Source: Acrasis kona
Lineage: Eukaryota; Heterolobosea; Eutetramitea; Acrasida; Acrasidae
DNA: 64,000 nucleotides
Assembly: GCA_026419775.2 (NCBI GenBank)
Contig: JAOPGA020000966.1
Coordinates: 62,001-126,000 of the forward strand
Reading direction: 5' to 3'
Part shown: in pieces, positions 22,001-32,337 of the stretch
Position numbering within the stretch: position 1 is the first letter of the stretch
Layout: the number at the start of each line of letters is the position of its first letter
Program-made: the position numbers and the translations under genes
The notes under the pieces: model-generated
What the model was told of the DNA's origin: nothing
The model's database searches: none
Seen by the model: the letters and a program-made list of their open reading frames with translations, nothing else

Positions 22001-23435
22001 CGAGTGCTGTATCTGAGTTGACCACAATTATGAGTGCTTCGAATGGTACTCAATTGGTACCTATTGTAGTGGTCAATAATATTACTGGAGAACCTACTAT
22101 TCTTTTAATTGTGTCCACTGCATCTAGTACTTCTGCTAGTGTTGTTTATTATAATCCAGAGAGTGCTAATGTAAGTACGATTGCTACTGTTCCAAAGGAT
22201 GTGGGAACTGTACCGAGTGTTTCTACTTCTAATGGTCAATTTGTAATTTCGACTGGAAGAAATTCTACGGTTGCCATCGAAAGCACTACTACTGATTCAT
22301 CATCCTCTGTTCCTTCAATTGTTGTAGCTGGACCCACACCTACTCCTACACCTACTCCAACACCTACTCGTACACACACTGCTACTCCTACCCCCACTCC
22401 TACTCGTACATCTACTCCTACGCCCACTACTACTCCCACGCCTACCCCTCGAAACCACCACCGTTGCTCCTACGACTACTACATCTGCACCTACTACTAC
22501 TACTTTACCGACCAATTTCAACAATTGCACCTACTGGATTGCCAGTAGTGACCACTAGTTATGACTTACCAGGAACAAGTCCCGATGTTCCAACCGGTAA
22601 TGTAGTAAAGACGGTAATGAATCAAATAGCAGTTGCACAGATTAGTAGTTCGTTTACATCATCTACATCCAAACAACGAAATGCACTCAAGTCATCTGAT
22701 GTATCTGGTGTGCTAAATTACCTTGCCTTTGTTCAATTCTTGATAGCTACCTCTACCATGTCTTCCATGGGGTATCCAGCTGAAATTTGGTTGTTCCAAT
22801 CGAGCTCGGTCTACATGTATGCTTCTTTGCAGTTAGATCAGAATAGTAATCCTAAAATGTTGGTCCAAGCATCGTTCGGAAATAATTACAATAGTTCTTT
22901 GTTTGCTTGTCCTTTCACTTCTGATATCGGTTACGTAATGAGATTGTATGTGTCGAATTATACATCGACGACCGTAAACATTGTGGCCACTTTGGGTCAA
23001 ATAAAATCTCAAAGCGCCTTGTGTGTTGGTAGTTTGAGTATGAATGCCAATTTGAAATCCTTCTCTCAATCTTTCAAAATTTTGTTGTCTCAAAGTAATT
23101 ATATTGCACCATCCAGAAAGTTATCTGCTACTTCACAATCGTTAAATATAACAGTGTTGAATATGGGTGTTGATTGCATTGATACTTCTTGTTCTAATAG
23201 TACGACGACAAGTTCTACCGCAACGACAGTTCAACCATTGAGCGAAGCCAATGCCAATTCCACCTTGATTGTCATCATATCAGTCATCGCGTCAGTTTCC
23301 GTGATTATAGTAGTTTTGATTGTGTCTATTGTGATCATCGTAATTGTGATTGCAGTGAAGAAGAAGGGTAAGGTTGCACCTCAAGTTGAATTGAGTAGAT
23401 TTAGAATGGATAATAATACCTTTGATACGTATTAA
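13053..23435 (+). CDS. Giant secreted/transmembrane EGF-repeat protein with NPCBM-like domain
   Basis: The ATG at 13053 opens a signal peptide (MKAVASVAVVCLLAIAIGI). Introns at 13166-13205 and 13289-13328 (40 nt each) join three exons so that CSGNGTC and CTGLPS read through. Order of parts: two EGF-like units; a glycine-rich region (QDSCQFGAG, YFALQKDETF); three EGF units; an NPCBM-like carbohydrate-binding-type domain (about 14300-14660, ending NDHAMWANATLF); about 58 EGF-like units of 39 residues (14700-21540); a Ser/Thr-rich beta region; a Thr-Pro stalk (22330-22515); a membrane-proximal domain; a transmembrane helix (STLIVIISVIASVSVIIVVL) and a short basic tail (KKKGKVAPQVELSRF). About 3,400 residues. 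Four one-base frame changes (near 14541, 14630, 22449, 22510) break the frame while the encoded text continues on both sides, so they may be assembly errors or recent damage. Likely role, by analogy with tenascin-like proteins: cell adhesion or matrix. Confidence 0.8.
14700..21540 (+). repeat. Tandem array of ~58 EGF-like units (39 codons, 117 bp)
   Basis: The consensus unit has six cysteines in the pattern SWNCNG...GCSNNGTC...NTCNCNAGYYGSSCQ. Nearly every unit contains an N-G-T N-glycosylation sequon (SNNGTC). Third codon positions vary widely while residues are kept, which points to purifying selection rather than a freshly expanded repeat. Units near 16900-17500 and 19360-19830 are more divergent and split the array into sub-blocks. 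The length of the array divided by 117 bp gives the copy estimate. Confidence 0.9.
22330..22515 (+). repeat. Thr-Pro stalk tract
   Basis: Imperfect repeat of ACNCCT-type codons encoding PTPTPTPT then TTT-VAPTTTT text. It is a likely O-glycosylated stalk lifting the EGF array off the membrane. Two of the four frame changes of the gene lie at its edges (near 22449 and 22510). Confidence 0.85.
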
Positions 23436-24074
23436 AGCAATAAACTGAATTTAACTTTTTTATTTATTTTCTTTGGTTGTATCCTCAACTTGTTTCTAAT
23501 AGTTTAAATTTGCTCTTTCTAAAGTAAGTACCAAAGTTAAATATCTTGAAGAATTACACCCAGCAGCCAGAGACAAGTTGCCTTCATTCGCTCAATTAAT
23601 TTGATGAGAATGTGCGTATTCGCATTTGAAGAGGGGTACTTATTAATTGGGATAAAATTTATTTTCTAATCTTCGTTACCTGTGAATCTCCGAGTATGAA
23701 ACATGACGAACATTATCCAATATGTTTCGCATGTAGATCAATGCAATACGCTGCTCAGAATGAAGAGATTTATCGGAGGTTGGAACTAACATGCACTTGT
23801 CTGACAAGAGAGAAATGATTGTAAAATCTAATCGAGTAATTCGGAATATCCGATCAACAAACCTCTTATCTAAAATATCTTCTGAGATGTCAAACCTTGA
23901 CAATCAGGAGGTTATTGATTCGGGTTTCCTTTTATTCTTCATGATACCATAAAAAAATACTGATTTCCATTTATGTAGAATGAAATCTAATTTGACTCGA
24001 GAGCGACATTGACGTGGGGGGTATAAAAAAGATAATTTCGTCCAAACTCCAACATCATTCAAAAAAACAATTAG
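23436..24074. other. Intergenic, 3' flank and promoter
   Basis: AATAAA at about 23442 follows the EGF stop. A 21-codon coding-like stretch at 23537-23602 (KYLEELHPAARDKLPSFAQ then stop) and a 75-codon minus frame (23676-23903) have no recognised family and may be gene relics. Confidence 0.4.
24021..24030 (+). promoter_or_regulatory. TATA-like box of the six-loop GPI protein gene
   Basis: GTATAAAAAA lies 45-54 bases before the ATG at 24075, in a G-rich context (GGGGGGTATAAAAAA). Placement fits a TATA box with a very short 5' leader. The call rests on sequence alone. Confidence 0.45.
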
Positions 24075-25802
24075 ATGAGCAGAAGAGTTCTATCACTTGC
24101 AGTGCTCATTGCCCTTTGGGTATACGTAAGTGCATATCAATGCGGAACGAACCTTTCGGGTGATAACAATGCCTCCCCTGCAAGAAGATTAAGATCCTCT
24201 TCGAGTTGCCTCACTAACGCCAACCTCTCTGGTGACAACAACGCCTCTCCAGCAAGAATGGCACAAGATGCTGTATGCAGTGGAAAAGGTGGTTGCGTAA
24301 ACGAAGTTTGTGTTTGTAACCCAGGATTCGAAGGAGAAAACTGCGAGCATGATTGCTCCACAACAACTGTTGCACCAACCACAACCACATCGGCCCCGAC
24401 CACCACAACCTCACCACCAGTAAACTTGACTCCATGTCCATCATGCCCATGTGGTACCGACGATGCCAATTTGTCAGGTGATAACAACGCGTCCCCAGCA
24501 AGAAGAGCAAGATTGTCAATCTGTCCACAATGCAAGGAGTGCCCAACTACTACAACTGTAGCACCCACGACAACTACTGCTGCACCAACCACAACCGAAG
24601 CACCAACTACTACAACTGCACCAACCACCACCACTGCCGCACCTACTACAACTGTAGCACCCACAACAACCACTGTTGCACCAACCACCACCACTGCACC
24701 ACCAGTGAATTTGACCCCAGCTCCGACTCCTCAGGAATCAAACCCTCCATCTTCAACCATTCCAGTTTGTAACGCCAACTTGTCCGGTGATAACAACGCT
24801 TCTCCAGCAAGAAGAATTAGATCAAGCACTTGCAGTGCAAACTTGTCAGGAGACAACAATGCCTCACCAGCAAGAAGATTTAGACGCGCAGTCATCAAGG
24901 AGTGTAATGGAAATGGATTCTGCAGTGAGGGAGCTTGTGTTTGCAAACCAGGGTATCAAGGTGTTGACTGCGAGGAACAATGTGAGCAGGTTAACCCATG
25001 TTGGACTTGTCCAAGTGGATTTGTACACTGGTATAATACCAATTTGAACAGACCACCAGGTGATGACAAATGTGCTTGTATTCCAGCTAGTTCTACCACT
25101 GTTGCTCCAACTACATCCGTGCCAACCACTACTACTGCTGCACCAACCACAACTGCCGCACCAACCACTACTACTGCTGCACCCACGACAACTACTGTTG
25201 CACCAACCACAACTACCGCACCAACTACCACTACTACACCACCAGTCAACTTTACCCCCAAGCCTTCTACTCCAGCTCCATCACTCAATGTCTGTACCGC
25301 AAACTTGTCAGGAGACAACAACGCTTCCCCTGCTAGAAGAGTCAAATCTAGTTCATGCAAGGTTGTAACCGTCGACAGAACAATCTTCAAATATGCAAGA
25401 GGATTAAATGCAAATGTAGTTTGCAGCGGAAATGGATATTGCAAAGATGAAGCTTGTGTTTGCAAACCTGGATATCAAGGAGTAAACTGTGAGGAACAAT
25501 GTATTGAAGCAAATCCATGCTGGACCTGTCCAAGCAACCAAATCCATTGGTATGAAGCTGGTTATGAGAGAGCACCTGGAGATGATAGATGCGCTTGTGT
25601 GCCTGGATCTGCATCAACTGTTGTACCAACTACTTCAGCACCAAACGTCAATGCCACTCCAAAACCCTCATCCGCACCATCTACAAGAGCTCCTACTCAA
25701 AACGAGTCTGGAGAAGATTTTTCAAGAGAGTCCAGCTCTGGTTCTCAAAAATCATATATGATTGGAATTGTCGCCGCGGTGATTGTCACCTTGATGATGT
25801 AA
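24075..25802 (+). CDS. Probable GPI-anchored surface protein with six NLSGDNNASPAR Cys-loops
   Basis: Single exon, 575 residues. A signal peptide (MSRRVLSLAVLIALWVYVSA) leads to a mosaic of parts. There are six loops in which the invariant 12-mer NLSGDNNASPAR sits between two cysteines, followed in five of six by a further basic residue (RR). There are three EGF-like pieces (CSGKGGCVNEVCVCNPGF, CNGNGFCSEGACVCKPGY, CSGNGYCKDEACVCKPGY) and two CWTCPS...HWY...PGDD.CAC modules. Several Thr-Pro-Ala stalks (TTTTVAPTTTT style) separate them. The C-terminus is a hydrophobic tail (YMIGIVAAVIVTLMM) with no basic residues after it, preceded by NESGEDFSRESSSGS: a GPI-attachment pattern. The 34.6-kb gene shares the CWTCP module and the NESGED tail. 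AATAAA occurs at about 25850. A role in cell contact is inferred from architecture only. Confidence 0.85.
   Translation: MSRRVLSLAVLIALWVYVSAYQCGTNLSGDNNASPARRLRSSSSCLTNANLSGDNNASPARMAQDAVCSGKGGCVNEVCVCNPGFEGENCEHDCSTTTVAPTTTTSAPTTTTSPPVNLTPCPSCPCGTDDANLSGDNNASPARRARLSICPQCKECPTTTTVAPTTTTAAPTTTEAPTTTTAPTTTTAAPTTTVAPTTTTVAPTTTTAPPVNLTPAPTPQESNPPSSTIPVCNANLSGDNNASPARRIRSSTCSANLSGDNNASPARRFRRAVIKECNGNGFCSEGACVCKPGYQGVDCEEQCEQVNPCWTCPSGFVHWYNTNLNRPPGDDKCACIPASSTTVAPTTSVPTTTTAAPTTTAAPTTTTAAPTTTTVAPTTTTAPTTTTTPPVNFTPKPSTPAPSLNVCTANLSGDNNASPARRVKSSSCKVVTVDRTIFKYARGLNANVVCSGNGYCKDEACVCKPGYQGVNCEEQCIEANPCWTCPSNQIHWYEAGYERAPGDDRCACVPGSASTVVPTTSAPNVNATPKPSSAPSTRAPTQNESGEDFSRESSSGSQKSYMIGIVAAVIVTLMM
24150..25337 (+). 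repeat. Six copies of an invariant 12-residue motif
   Basis: Copies at 24150-24185, 24222-24257, 24468-24503, 24777-24812, 24841-24876 and 25302-25337 all translate to NLSGDNNASPAR. Their DNA differs at many synonymous sites (for example AACCTTTCG, AACCTCTCT and AATTTGTCA for NLS), so the peptide has been held constant by selection. Each copy is bounded by a Cys two to five residues before it and six to nine residues after it. Each contains two Asn-X-Ser sequons (NLS and NAS). Confidence 0.9.
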
Positions 25803-26056
25803 ATAACTTTATATTACGGCCATAATGATGATGTAAATAACTTCACATTAATAAAAATTGTTCATACTCACTTTTGCTGTTAGAATTTTCTTTTGTACTC
25901 CGGATATAGTATAAGGGTATTATATCTTGTTTATAACAAGGTCCTTTTTGTGGATCAACCTTGCTGGTTCATGAAACTTTATGAACAATCGGGCTTGTCG
26001 GAAACTAAAAGTTACGTTTTTTGGAGCATCATTTTCTGAAATCAAAACACTCCAGT

Positions 26057-26743
26057 ATGCATTTATTCTACAGAGTTAGTTCGCTCCCGTCATGGAGAGT
26101 TCAAATCTTCTTATCTGAGAAGGGAGTACAATACGACAGCACGGTGTATACGATCGCAGAAGTCAAGAGCAAGCCGGAAGCTCTTCTAAAAGTAAATCCT
26201 AGAAGCAGAGTCCCGTCTCTAAAGGATGGCGACGTAGACATTTATGAGTCCATGGCCATCCTCACATACCTTGAGCAGAAGTTCGGCGCCCTTGGGCCCT
26301 CTATCACAGAGCCAAAAGCTCGTGCACGAGTATTAACGAGAACACATGAAATTTTGAACTACTTCACGGATGTCGCGGCAGCGTTTGTACGTCCTTTGGT
26401 AACTGGTCAAAAAGATGCTGACGCATTTAAAAAGTATGAAGAATTTGTTGTAGAGTTGAAAACGTGGGAAGGGTATTTGAATGATGCGAATTATGTAGCT
26501 TGCAGTGATTTTTCTCTAACAGACACCATGATTTTACCGGACCTATACACTCTCGAAAGATTTGGAATAGACTTTGAAGCACTCGGCTTTCACAAAATTC
26601 ATGATTACATTGAAAGGAATAGGAGCAGACCCTCGATTGTGGAGACCTTTCCAAAAGAATGGCTTGGCACTACGTCTCCCCACAGTAATAAGATAGCATT
26701 GTTCGTTGAGGAGTATACCAAATATAAAAATGGTCAGCAGTGA
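26057..26743 (+). CDS. Glutathione S-transferase
   Basis: 228 residues from the ATG at 26057; an upstream TTG is in frame but MHLFYRVSSLPSWRVQIFL is the natural thioredoxin-fold start of cytosolic GSTs. The G-site signature RVPSLKDGDVDIYESMAIL is present around residues 55-73 with the cis-Pro and the ES pair that bind glutathione. The C-terminal all-helical domain follows (SDFSLTDTMILPDLYTLERF is the usual helix-6 N-capping text). It conjugates glutathione to electrophiles in the cytosol. Class cannot be assigned with confidence. It lies between two surface-protein genes and seems unrelated to them. Confidence 0.88.
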   Translation: MHLFYRVSSLPSWRVQIFLSEKGVQYDSTVYTIAEVKSKPEALLKVNPRSRVPSLKDGDVDIYESMAILTYLEQKFGALGPSITEPKARARVLTRTHEILNYFTDVAAAFVRPLVTGQKDADAFKKYEEFVVELKTWEGYLNDANYVACSDFSLTDTMILPDLYTLERFGIDFEALGFHKIHDYIERNRSRPSIVETFPKEWLGTTSPHSNKIALFVEEYTKYKNGQQ

Positions 26744-26987
26744 GAGAAATTGAGGTTACCAAATGGGTTTTGACAATTAAAAAATTATAAACTAATTCTT
26801 CAACATCTCTTTGAGCTCAATCCTTAATATTATGGTACCCAGGACGCGTTATTGAAGGACAATAAATCGTTCTTTGTAAACAGTTGTGAGCTGTTCCAAC
26901 CTGCGCCTACTTCTTCGGGTTTGCCTTTATCGAGATGTCCGTCCAATCAACCTACTATTAGGCAATATTTCAAAAATCCTTTCTGTT

Positions 26988-29900
26988 ATGAATGTGTTCA
27001 CCACATTTCTTATATTAATCGTTCTGGTAGAGGCCGCCTATAGAAAAAGTATATACACATGGGGGTCAAATAATTACGGAGAGTTAGGAGTAGGAGGGGC
27101 ACTACAATACTCGCAATTCAAGCTCATTGACGGCGTGATAGCCAGATATATATACGCAACAGAGTTTGGTACTGTAGCCGCGCTCAAGTAAGTAGAAAAT
27201 GCGATACAAACAAGTAACGTTTAGAAACGGGAGTAATACATTCTATTGGGGAATAGGATCAGAAACAAGTAGTAGAACTCTATTACCACCAAACACTACA
27301 GTAGTGGTGGGTTCTTCTTCGGTAGTTGATGGAGTAGTCAACGTAAATGTAGCCCTCTCGAGCGAAGGGAATCTTTACGTATGGGGACCCACGTACAATG
27401 CAAGCTTACCCATCATACCCAACAACTTTACACAATTTTTTGAGTCCATCTCTGAAAGGATTGTCGATGTACGAGCTACAACAAGAGCAGTTTTCATTCT
27501 AACGGATAATGCCGGTTTGTACTATATAAATCCATCAGACCTGCAAATCCTCCCCCATCCCTTTAAGCTCGACTCCAAAAAGGTTACAGCCATCACCAGC
27601 AGGAGCTCTAAATTTGCCTTACTTACTTCTACAGGAAGCGTATACTACACTACTGACGTTCGACAAAGCAACGACCTCGCTGCGGTTAGAAACGTTCAAG
27701 TCAAGGGCTTATACATTAATGGCAGAAGTTTAATTTTAGTTGATCCAAACGGAAACATTTGCGAAAGAAATTTATTATCAAATACAAACCAATGCTTCAC
27801 AAATCAAACAATTAACGACGTGTTGCCAACTAACCCGGTTATGTCGCTTGGGTTTTCCTTTTACATGATTTTCTCTCCGGGCGATAAACACTTTCTAGTT
27901 GTTGGCGACAATTCATATGGTCAACTAGGAGACAACTCCCTTCGTAATCGTGACGTTCCGATATGGGTTAACACTCCTTGTGCACTCAAGCAAGTTTCCG
28001 CAGGAAATTCACACACTGTAATATTATGTGAAGATGGAAAGGTATACGCAACCGGTTCCAATCTGTACGGCCAAATAGATACAAGCAGAACATTCAAGTC
28101 GTCACTACCACTCCGCGTCGATATAGAAACGGCAGGTAACTATTTGGACGTTTTTGCAGGCGGTCGCACATCCTACATCAAATACCGAACATTAGCTTCA
28201 GACACAAAACGTTTTGCAGTTTTTGGATCTAACGTGAACGGCTCAAGCGGTAACAATGCAAAATTCGACGGATCATCGCCCATTCCAGTCTACTTTGTTC
28301 AAAAAGGAATTATAGAAACAGTGGAATCTATTTCAAGTTCCAACGTTCATAGTTTAGGAGTGACGGAAAACAATTCCACCTTTGCTTGGGGCGATAACAC
28401 TTATGACCAATTGGGAATTGGAGATCGGGTCAGTTTCACAAAGACACCAGAACCAGTCATTGTCGATAATGCATTATGGACGGATTGGGAATACGTTATA
28501 AAAGTGTTTGCAGGCGGAAAAGGTAGAAGCATGTTTTTATCAAGTAGCGGTGATTTATTTCAATGGGGTTACCAAGACAATGGAGTCAACATGAAATTAC
28601 CAGTCAAAGTGGAATACAAATTCCAAGCAAACGATCCCGTCAAAGATGTAATCATTACCAATTCTTTTGTGGTGATTCTGTTACGTTCCGGCGCATTACT
28701 TGGATACGGTGCCAATAAGATGAACATTCTAGGAGGTCCCAATGTGACACAAGTTGAGAGGCCCATCAAGATTAGAGATTTCTTCGAAGAGATTGAAAGT
28801 CAGATCCAAATTGTGGACGTGGCTGCTTCTGATACCAGCATTGTGTTATTGACCCGGGGTGGTGTTGTGTACGTTAGGGAAGATTCCTCTAGAAGTTGTC
28901 GTCTCTTAAATGAATTAGGCGAATCTGTTTATGATCATGTTCCGTTTGATTTTCTCGATAACCAACCTGCTTTAGCAGTCTCCACCACTAATTCTTTTTC
29001 TTCTATTGTTACAGAGTGAGTTTCTATTTTTATAATTCCATATTTTACAATAATCTATTTTTAGAAAAGGAATCTTTATGTGGGGCGATAATGAATCGGG
29101 TCAATTGGGACAAGGTATTAACAACTATAGCACTTGTATACATCATCCGGTGCGTGTATTCACTGATCACATTCCAAATTTAAGATCAGCCATTAAAGTA
29201 GTACATGGTACTTCTCACTCTATTGCAGTGTTCCAATCGTGTGGAATTAATTATGTTGGACCGGACTGTGAAATACCTGTTTGTTGTAAGTACTTTTGTG
29301 TAGCGAAATTCCGTAACAATTTTTTACAATAGATGGGATTCCTGCAAATGACAGTGAAGTCTGTTTGGGACACGGTAGTTGTTCCGGACCTAATAAATGC
29401 GAATGTACGTTCTTATGGATGAGTAACAGCGGAGATGAAAAAATGAATTGCTCTCGTGTTTCGAATTTGTTCGCTTTTATTATTGTAATGGTAATTGTTG
29501 TTCCTTTGATTTGTCTTTTGTTGTTTGTTTGTTGTTTTAGTATTCCGCTCGTTGTAAAGCAAACTAAAGCTAGACTGGTCGAGATGGAAATGAAAGCCGT
29601 TTTAAACGAACGGTTGTTGAGTGATGACGGCAATGAACACTTTAGTGGCGAAGCCGATCTCATCAGTTACAATCAACTCAAATTTTTAAATAAAATATCG
29701 GAGGGTGCTTTTGGTGTTGTTTTTAAGGGTGTGTATAGAGAAACTAAAGTTGCTATAAAGCAAATGAAGGATGAGGGTTATAAACAAACTCAATTTAATT
29801 ATGAAGTGGGAATCATGAAAGAAATGAGGCATCCTAATATTGTGTTGTTCATGGGAGTTTGTAGGTATAATAATTATAGGCTAATTATTTCCGAACTCAT

Positions 29901-30587
29901 GGAGGGAGGAAGTCTTGAAGACTTGATTCATAATAAAAAAGAACGTAGCGTTGCACCTGCGACGAGGCATTTTTGTATGACTTTAGAACAAAAAATCAGT
30001 ATTTTGAAAGATATTTGTAGAGGTATGATTTATCTCCATAATATGATTCCTCCATTGTTGCATCTTGATTTGAAACCATCCAATTGTCTTGTAAGCGATT
30101 TGAATCTATTTATAATTTAACATAATTAGTTGGACAAGAGGAAAGAATTTTGTAAAATTTGTGATTTCGGCACGACCAGGCACTTGAGCACACAAACCAT
30201 GACTGGAAATGTGGGAACACTTGTGAGTTTATTATACTTGTCTTGTTGTTTATTTACGATAAATAGTTGTACATGAGTCCTGAGGTAATGAGGGAGGAGA
30301 GATTTAGTACAAAGAGTGATGTGTTCAGTTTCTCCATACTAATGCATGAACTGTTTTTTGAAAGAAGTCCATATTCAACCAATAAAAGTGCTGAAGAAGA
30401 TAGTTTATTGAACATGTTGGGTCTTGGTATACAGATTTTATCGGGCAGGAGGCCAGATACATCTATTGATAATCCTACGAGCCAAGAAGACCAATGTATA
30501 CGGTTGATGGAAACTTGTTGGAACCATGATCCTGCGCAAAGACCTTCCTTTGTTGAGATATTAGAGACGATGGAAAATTGGCATTAA
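26988..30587 (+). CDS. Receptor-like TKL protein kinase with RCC1 ectodomain
   Basis: Six exons: 26988..27187, 27225..29015, 29065..29285, 29333..30090, 30130..30222 and 30267..30587. The five introns are 37-49 nt and each joint keeps the frame; the product is 1,127 residues. Order: signal peptide (MNVFTTFLILIVLVEA); RCC1 repeats (YTWGSNNYGELGVGG, then VVGDNSYGQLGDNS, then FAWGDNTYDQLGIGD, then FMWGDNESGQLGQGI) forming a predicted beta-propeller; one EGF-like unit (CLGHGSCSGPNKCEC); a transmembrane helix (LFAFIIVMVIVVPLICLLLF); and a tyrosine-kinase-like kinase domain. Kinase motifs seen: ISEGAFGVVFKG (glycine loop, first Gly replaced by Ser), VAIKQM (Lys), HLDLKPSN (catalytic loop, HRD as HLD), CDFGTTR (DFG) and GTLLYMSPE (APE as SPE). 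All catalytic residues are present. It should sense an extracellular ligand and phosphorylate Ser/Thr or Tyr inside. Confidence 0.87.
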
Positions 30588-30825
30588 TTAGCGTGTGGGA
30601 GAGTGATAAATGCCTTGAAGCTTCGGTCATCCAAAGTGTAAAACTTTTCTTCTATTGACTGGTTGTGATGTATTATTATTTTTAATTAAAATGATTGCTT
30701 GCGCAATAACTGTCTTTAATGTGAAGATTAGCACAACTGGATGATATGTACAAAGCAAAACGTAAAGTCTAAAATTTGAATTTAATGTTTTTTCAAATCT
30801 TTTCTATTTGTCACTGACGGTTTGT

Positions 30826-31750
30826 TTACTTCTTATAAGGAGTGTATTGAGGCCTGTATTTGATCTCTGTAGGACACACATTATAGGGTGATTTGGCCAC
30901 GTATAGTACTCCGTTCACAATGTCTTCGATTTGAATCATCTTGTCAAAGTCAACATTTTGAACATCTTGGACCATGGGTGTGTTTACAAAACCAGGCATG
31001 ATTGAGCACACTTTAATTCCATGCTCGCGCACATCTATATAGGTTAAAAGGATTGATCGACATTAATGTATTACCTTCGTATACAGAGCCAAGGAAACCA
31101 TTTAATCCCCACTTACTCGCGTGATAATGACTCTATTAATGTAAATAATTAAGCGATCTAAGTTATTGTTACCATGTTGGAACCAGTCATCTATTTGTCG
31201 TTAAAAATGTTCACGAAATGCTTTTCACTTACTGTTGCTGCTAAAGAAGAGATAGCAATGATGGAGCCGTGCTGACACTCTTTCATCAACTGTAACACCC
31301 TGTTCGTAATTCTCATGTTGTTCACCAAGTTGGTATTCATAACACGTTCCCACATGTCAACGACATCTTCGCCTGACTTTGTTTTGGTGTCAAGAGAATT
31401 TACTTTTTCTCCACCAGCTCCAGCGTTACTGATAAAGATATGCACGGTTGAAAACACCTTGCCAACTTCATTAATGCTTTCATCGATAGAGTTTTTATCG
31501 GCCAGATCTGTTGGAATTGAGTATGCGGTAACTCCATTGGCGCGGCATTTGTCAGCTACCACGTCAAGTTTTTCTTTTGTCCTCGCAAGAAGAGCAACAT
31601 TGCATCTAATTAGACATGAATATAGATAGAAGTTGATGAATATTTTTACCCTTGCTTTGAAAGTGCGATTGCAATTCCTTCTCCAATTCCGCTGCTCGCT
31701 CCAGTAACGATCGCGTTTTTACCCTTTAAATCTATGCTATCGAAGGACAT
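30826..31750 (-). CDS. Short-chain dehydrogenase/reductase, five exons
   Basis: Exons (minus strand): 31650..31750, 31233..31605, 31173..31190, 31075..31132 and 30826..31034; introns are 40-44 nt; the product is 252 residues, the usual SDR length. Seen: cofactor motif VTGASSGIGEG near residue 17, ISNAGAGG (the NAG motif), catalytic Ser in AISSLAAT, and the YxxxK pair in SHYHASKWG. PGFVNTPM is the usual post-catalytic text. Exon 3 is only 18 nt and encodes MTGSNM between the Ser and the Tyr, which fits SDR spacing exactly. An NAD(P)H-dependent alcohol/ketone oxidoreductase; substrate unknown. Confidence 0.88.
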
Positions 31751-32337
31751 GTTCGTTCTATCAATTACAATTGATTTGTTGTTTTACTTTACAATCACTA
31801 TAGGTCAACGAGCCATAGCAACAACTGAACACGGTTAGGATTGGGAACTTTCGGTTACACCATATTTTTGTTCGTATCGTATCAATCAAATCTCCTCTCT
31901 CGATTAACAAACACCTTACTACAAAAGAGTAACATCATGATTCGCGTTACCAAGAACTTGTAATACTGATTGGATCGATATAACAAGCAAATACAGCATC
32001 ATATGAACACCATAGTCCACAAATGCGAAGTATTTGGAGGCCAGGATAATTTTTATCAAAAATGTTCAACGTATTAAAAATACAATGAATTCATAAGAAT
32101 TCTTCCTACTACCCGAACATTACAAGGACTTCCCCACAAATTCATACAAGATGTCCGTTTAGAGCAACAAATTATAACTATGGTTAATTCGCGTCGTTTG
32201 CATGTCCGTATTTTTGTAAAGTACCAAACGACGCCATTATCCCTACACTTAAATGTATATTTCCATTTTAGATATCGTAGTGGTCATGTTATAAAAGATC
32301 GACTGGAGAAACAATTTGTTTTTAAAGTTAATAGAAA
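31751..32337. other. Intergenic; one open frame without a known family
   Basis: A plus-strand frame stays open from about 32077 to 32341 (RTLQGLPHKFIQDVRLEQQ, then MVNSRRLHVRIFVKYQ) and its TGA overlaps the ATG of the next gene. It has no good start or domain; it could be chance or an upstream frame. Confidence 0.35.

Noticed and set aside
23676-23903. 75-codon minus frame (DISEDILDKRFVDRIFRIT)
   Set aside because: TTG start, a stop just upstream and no recognised family; possibly a relic, noted only in the intergenic entry.
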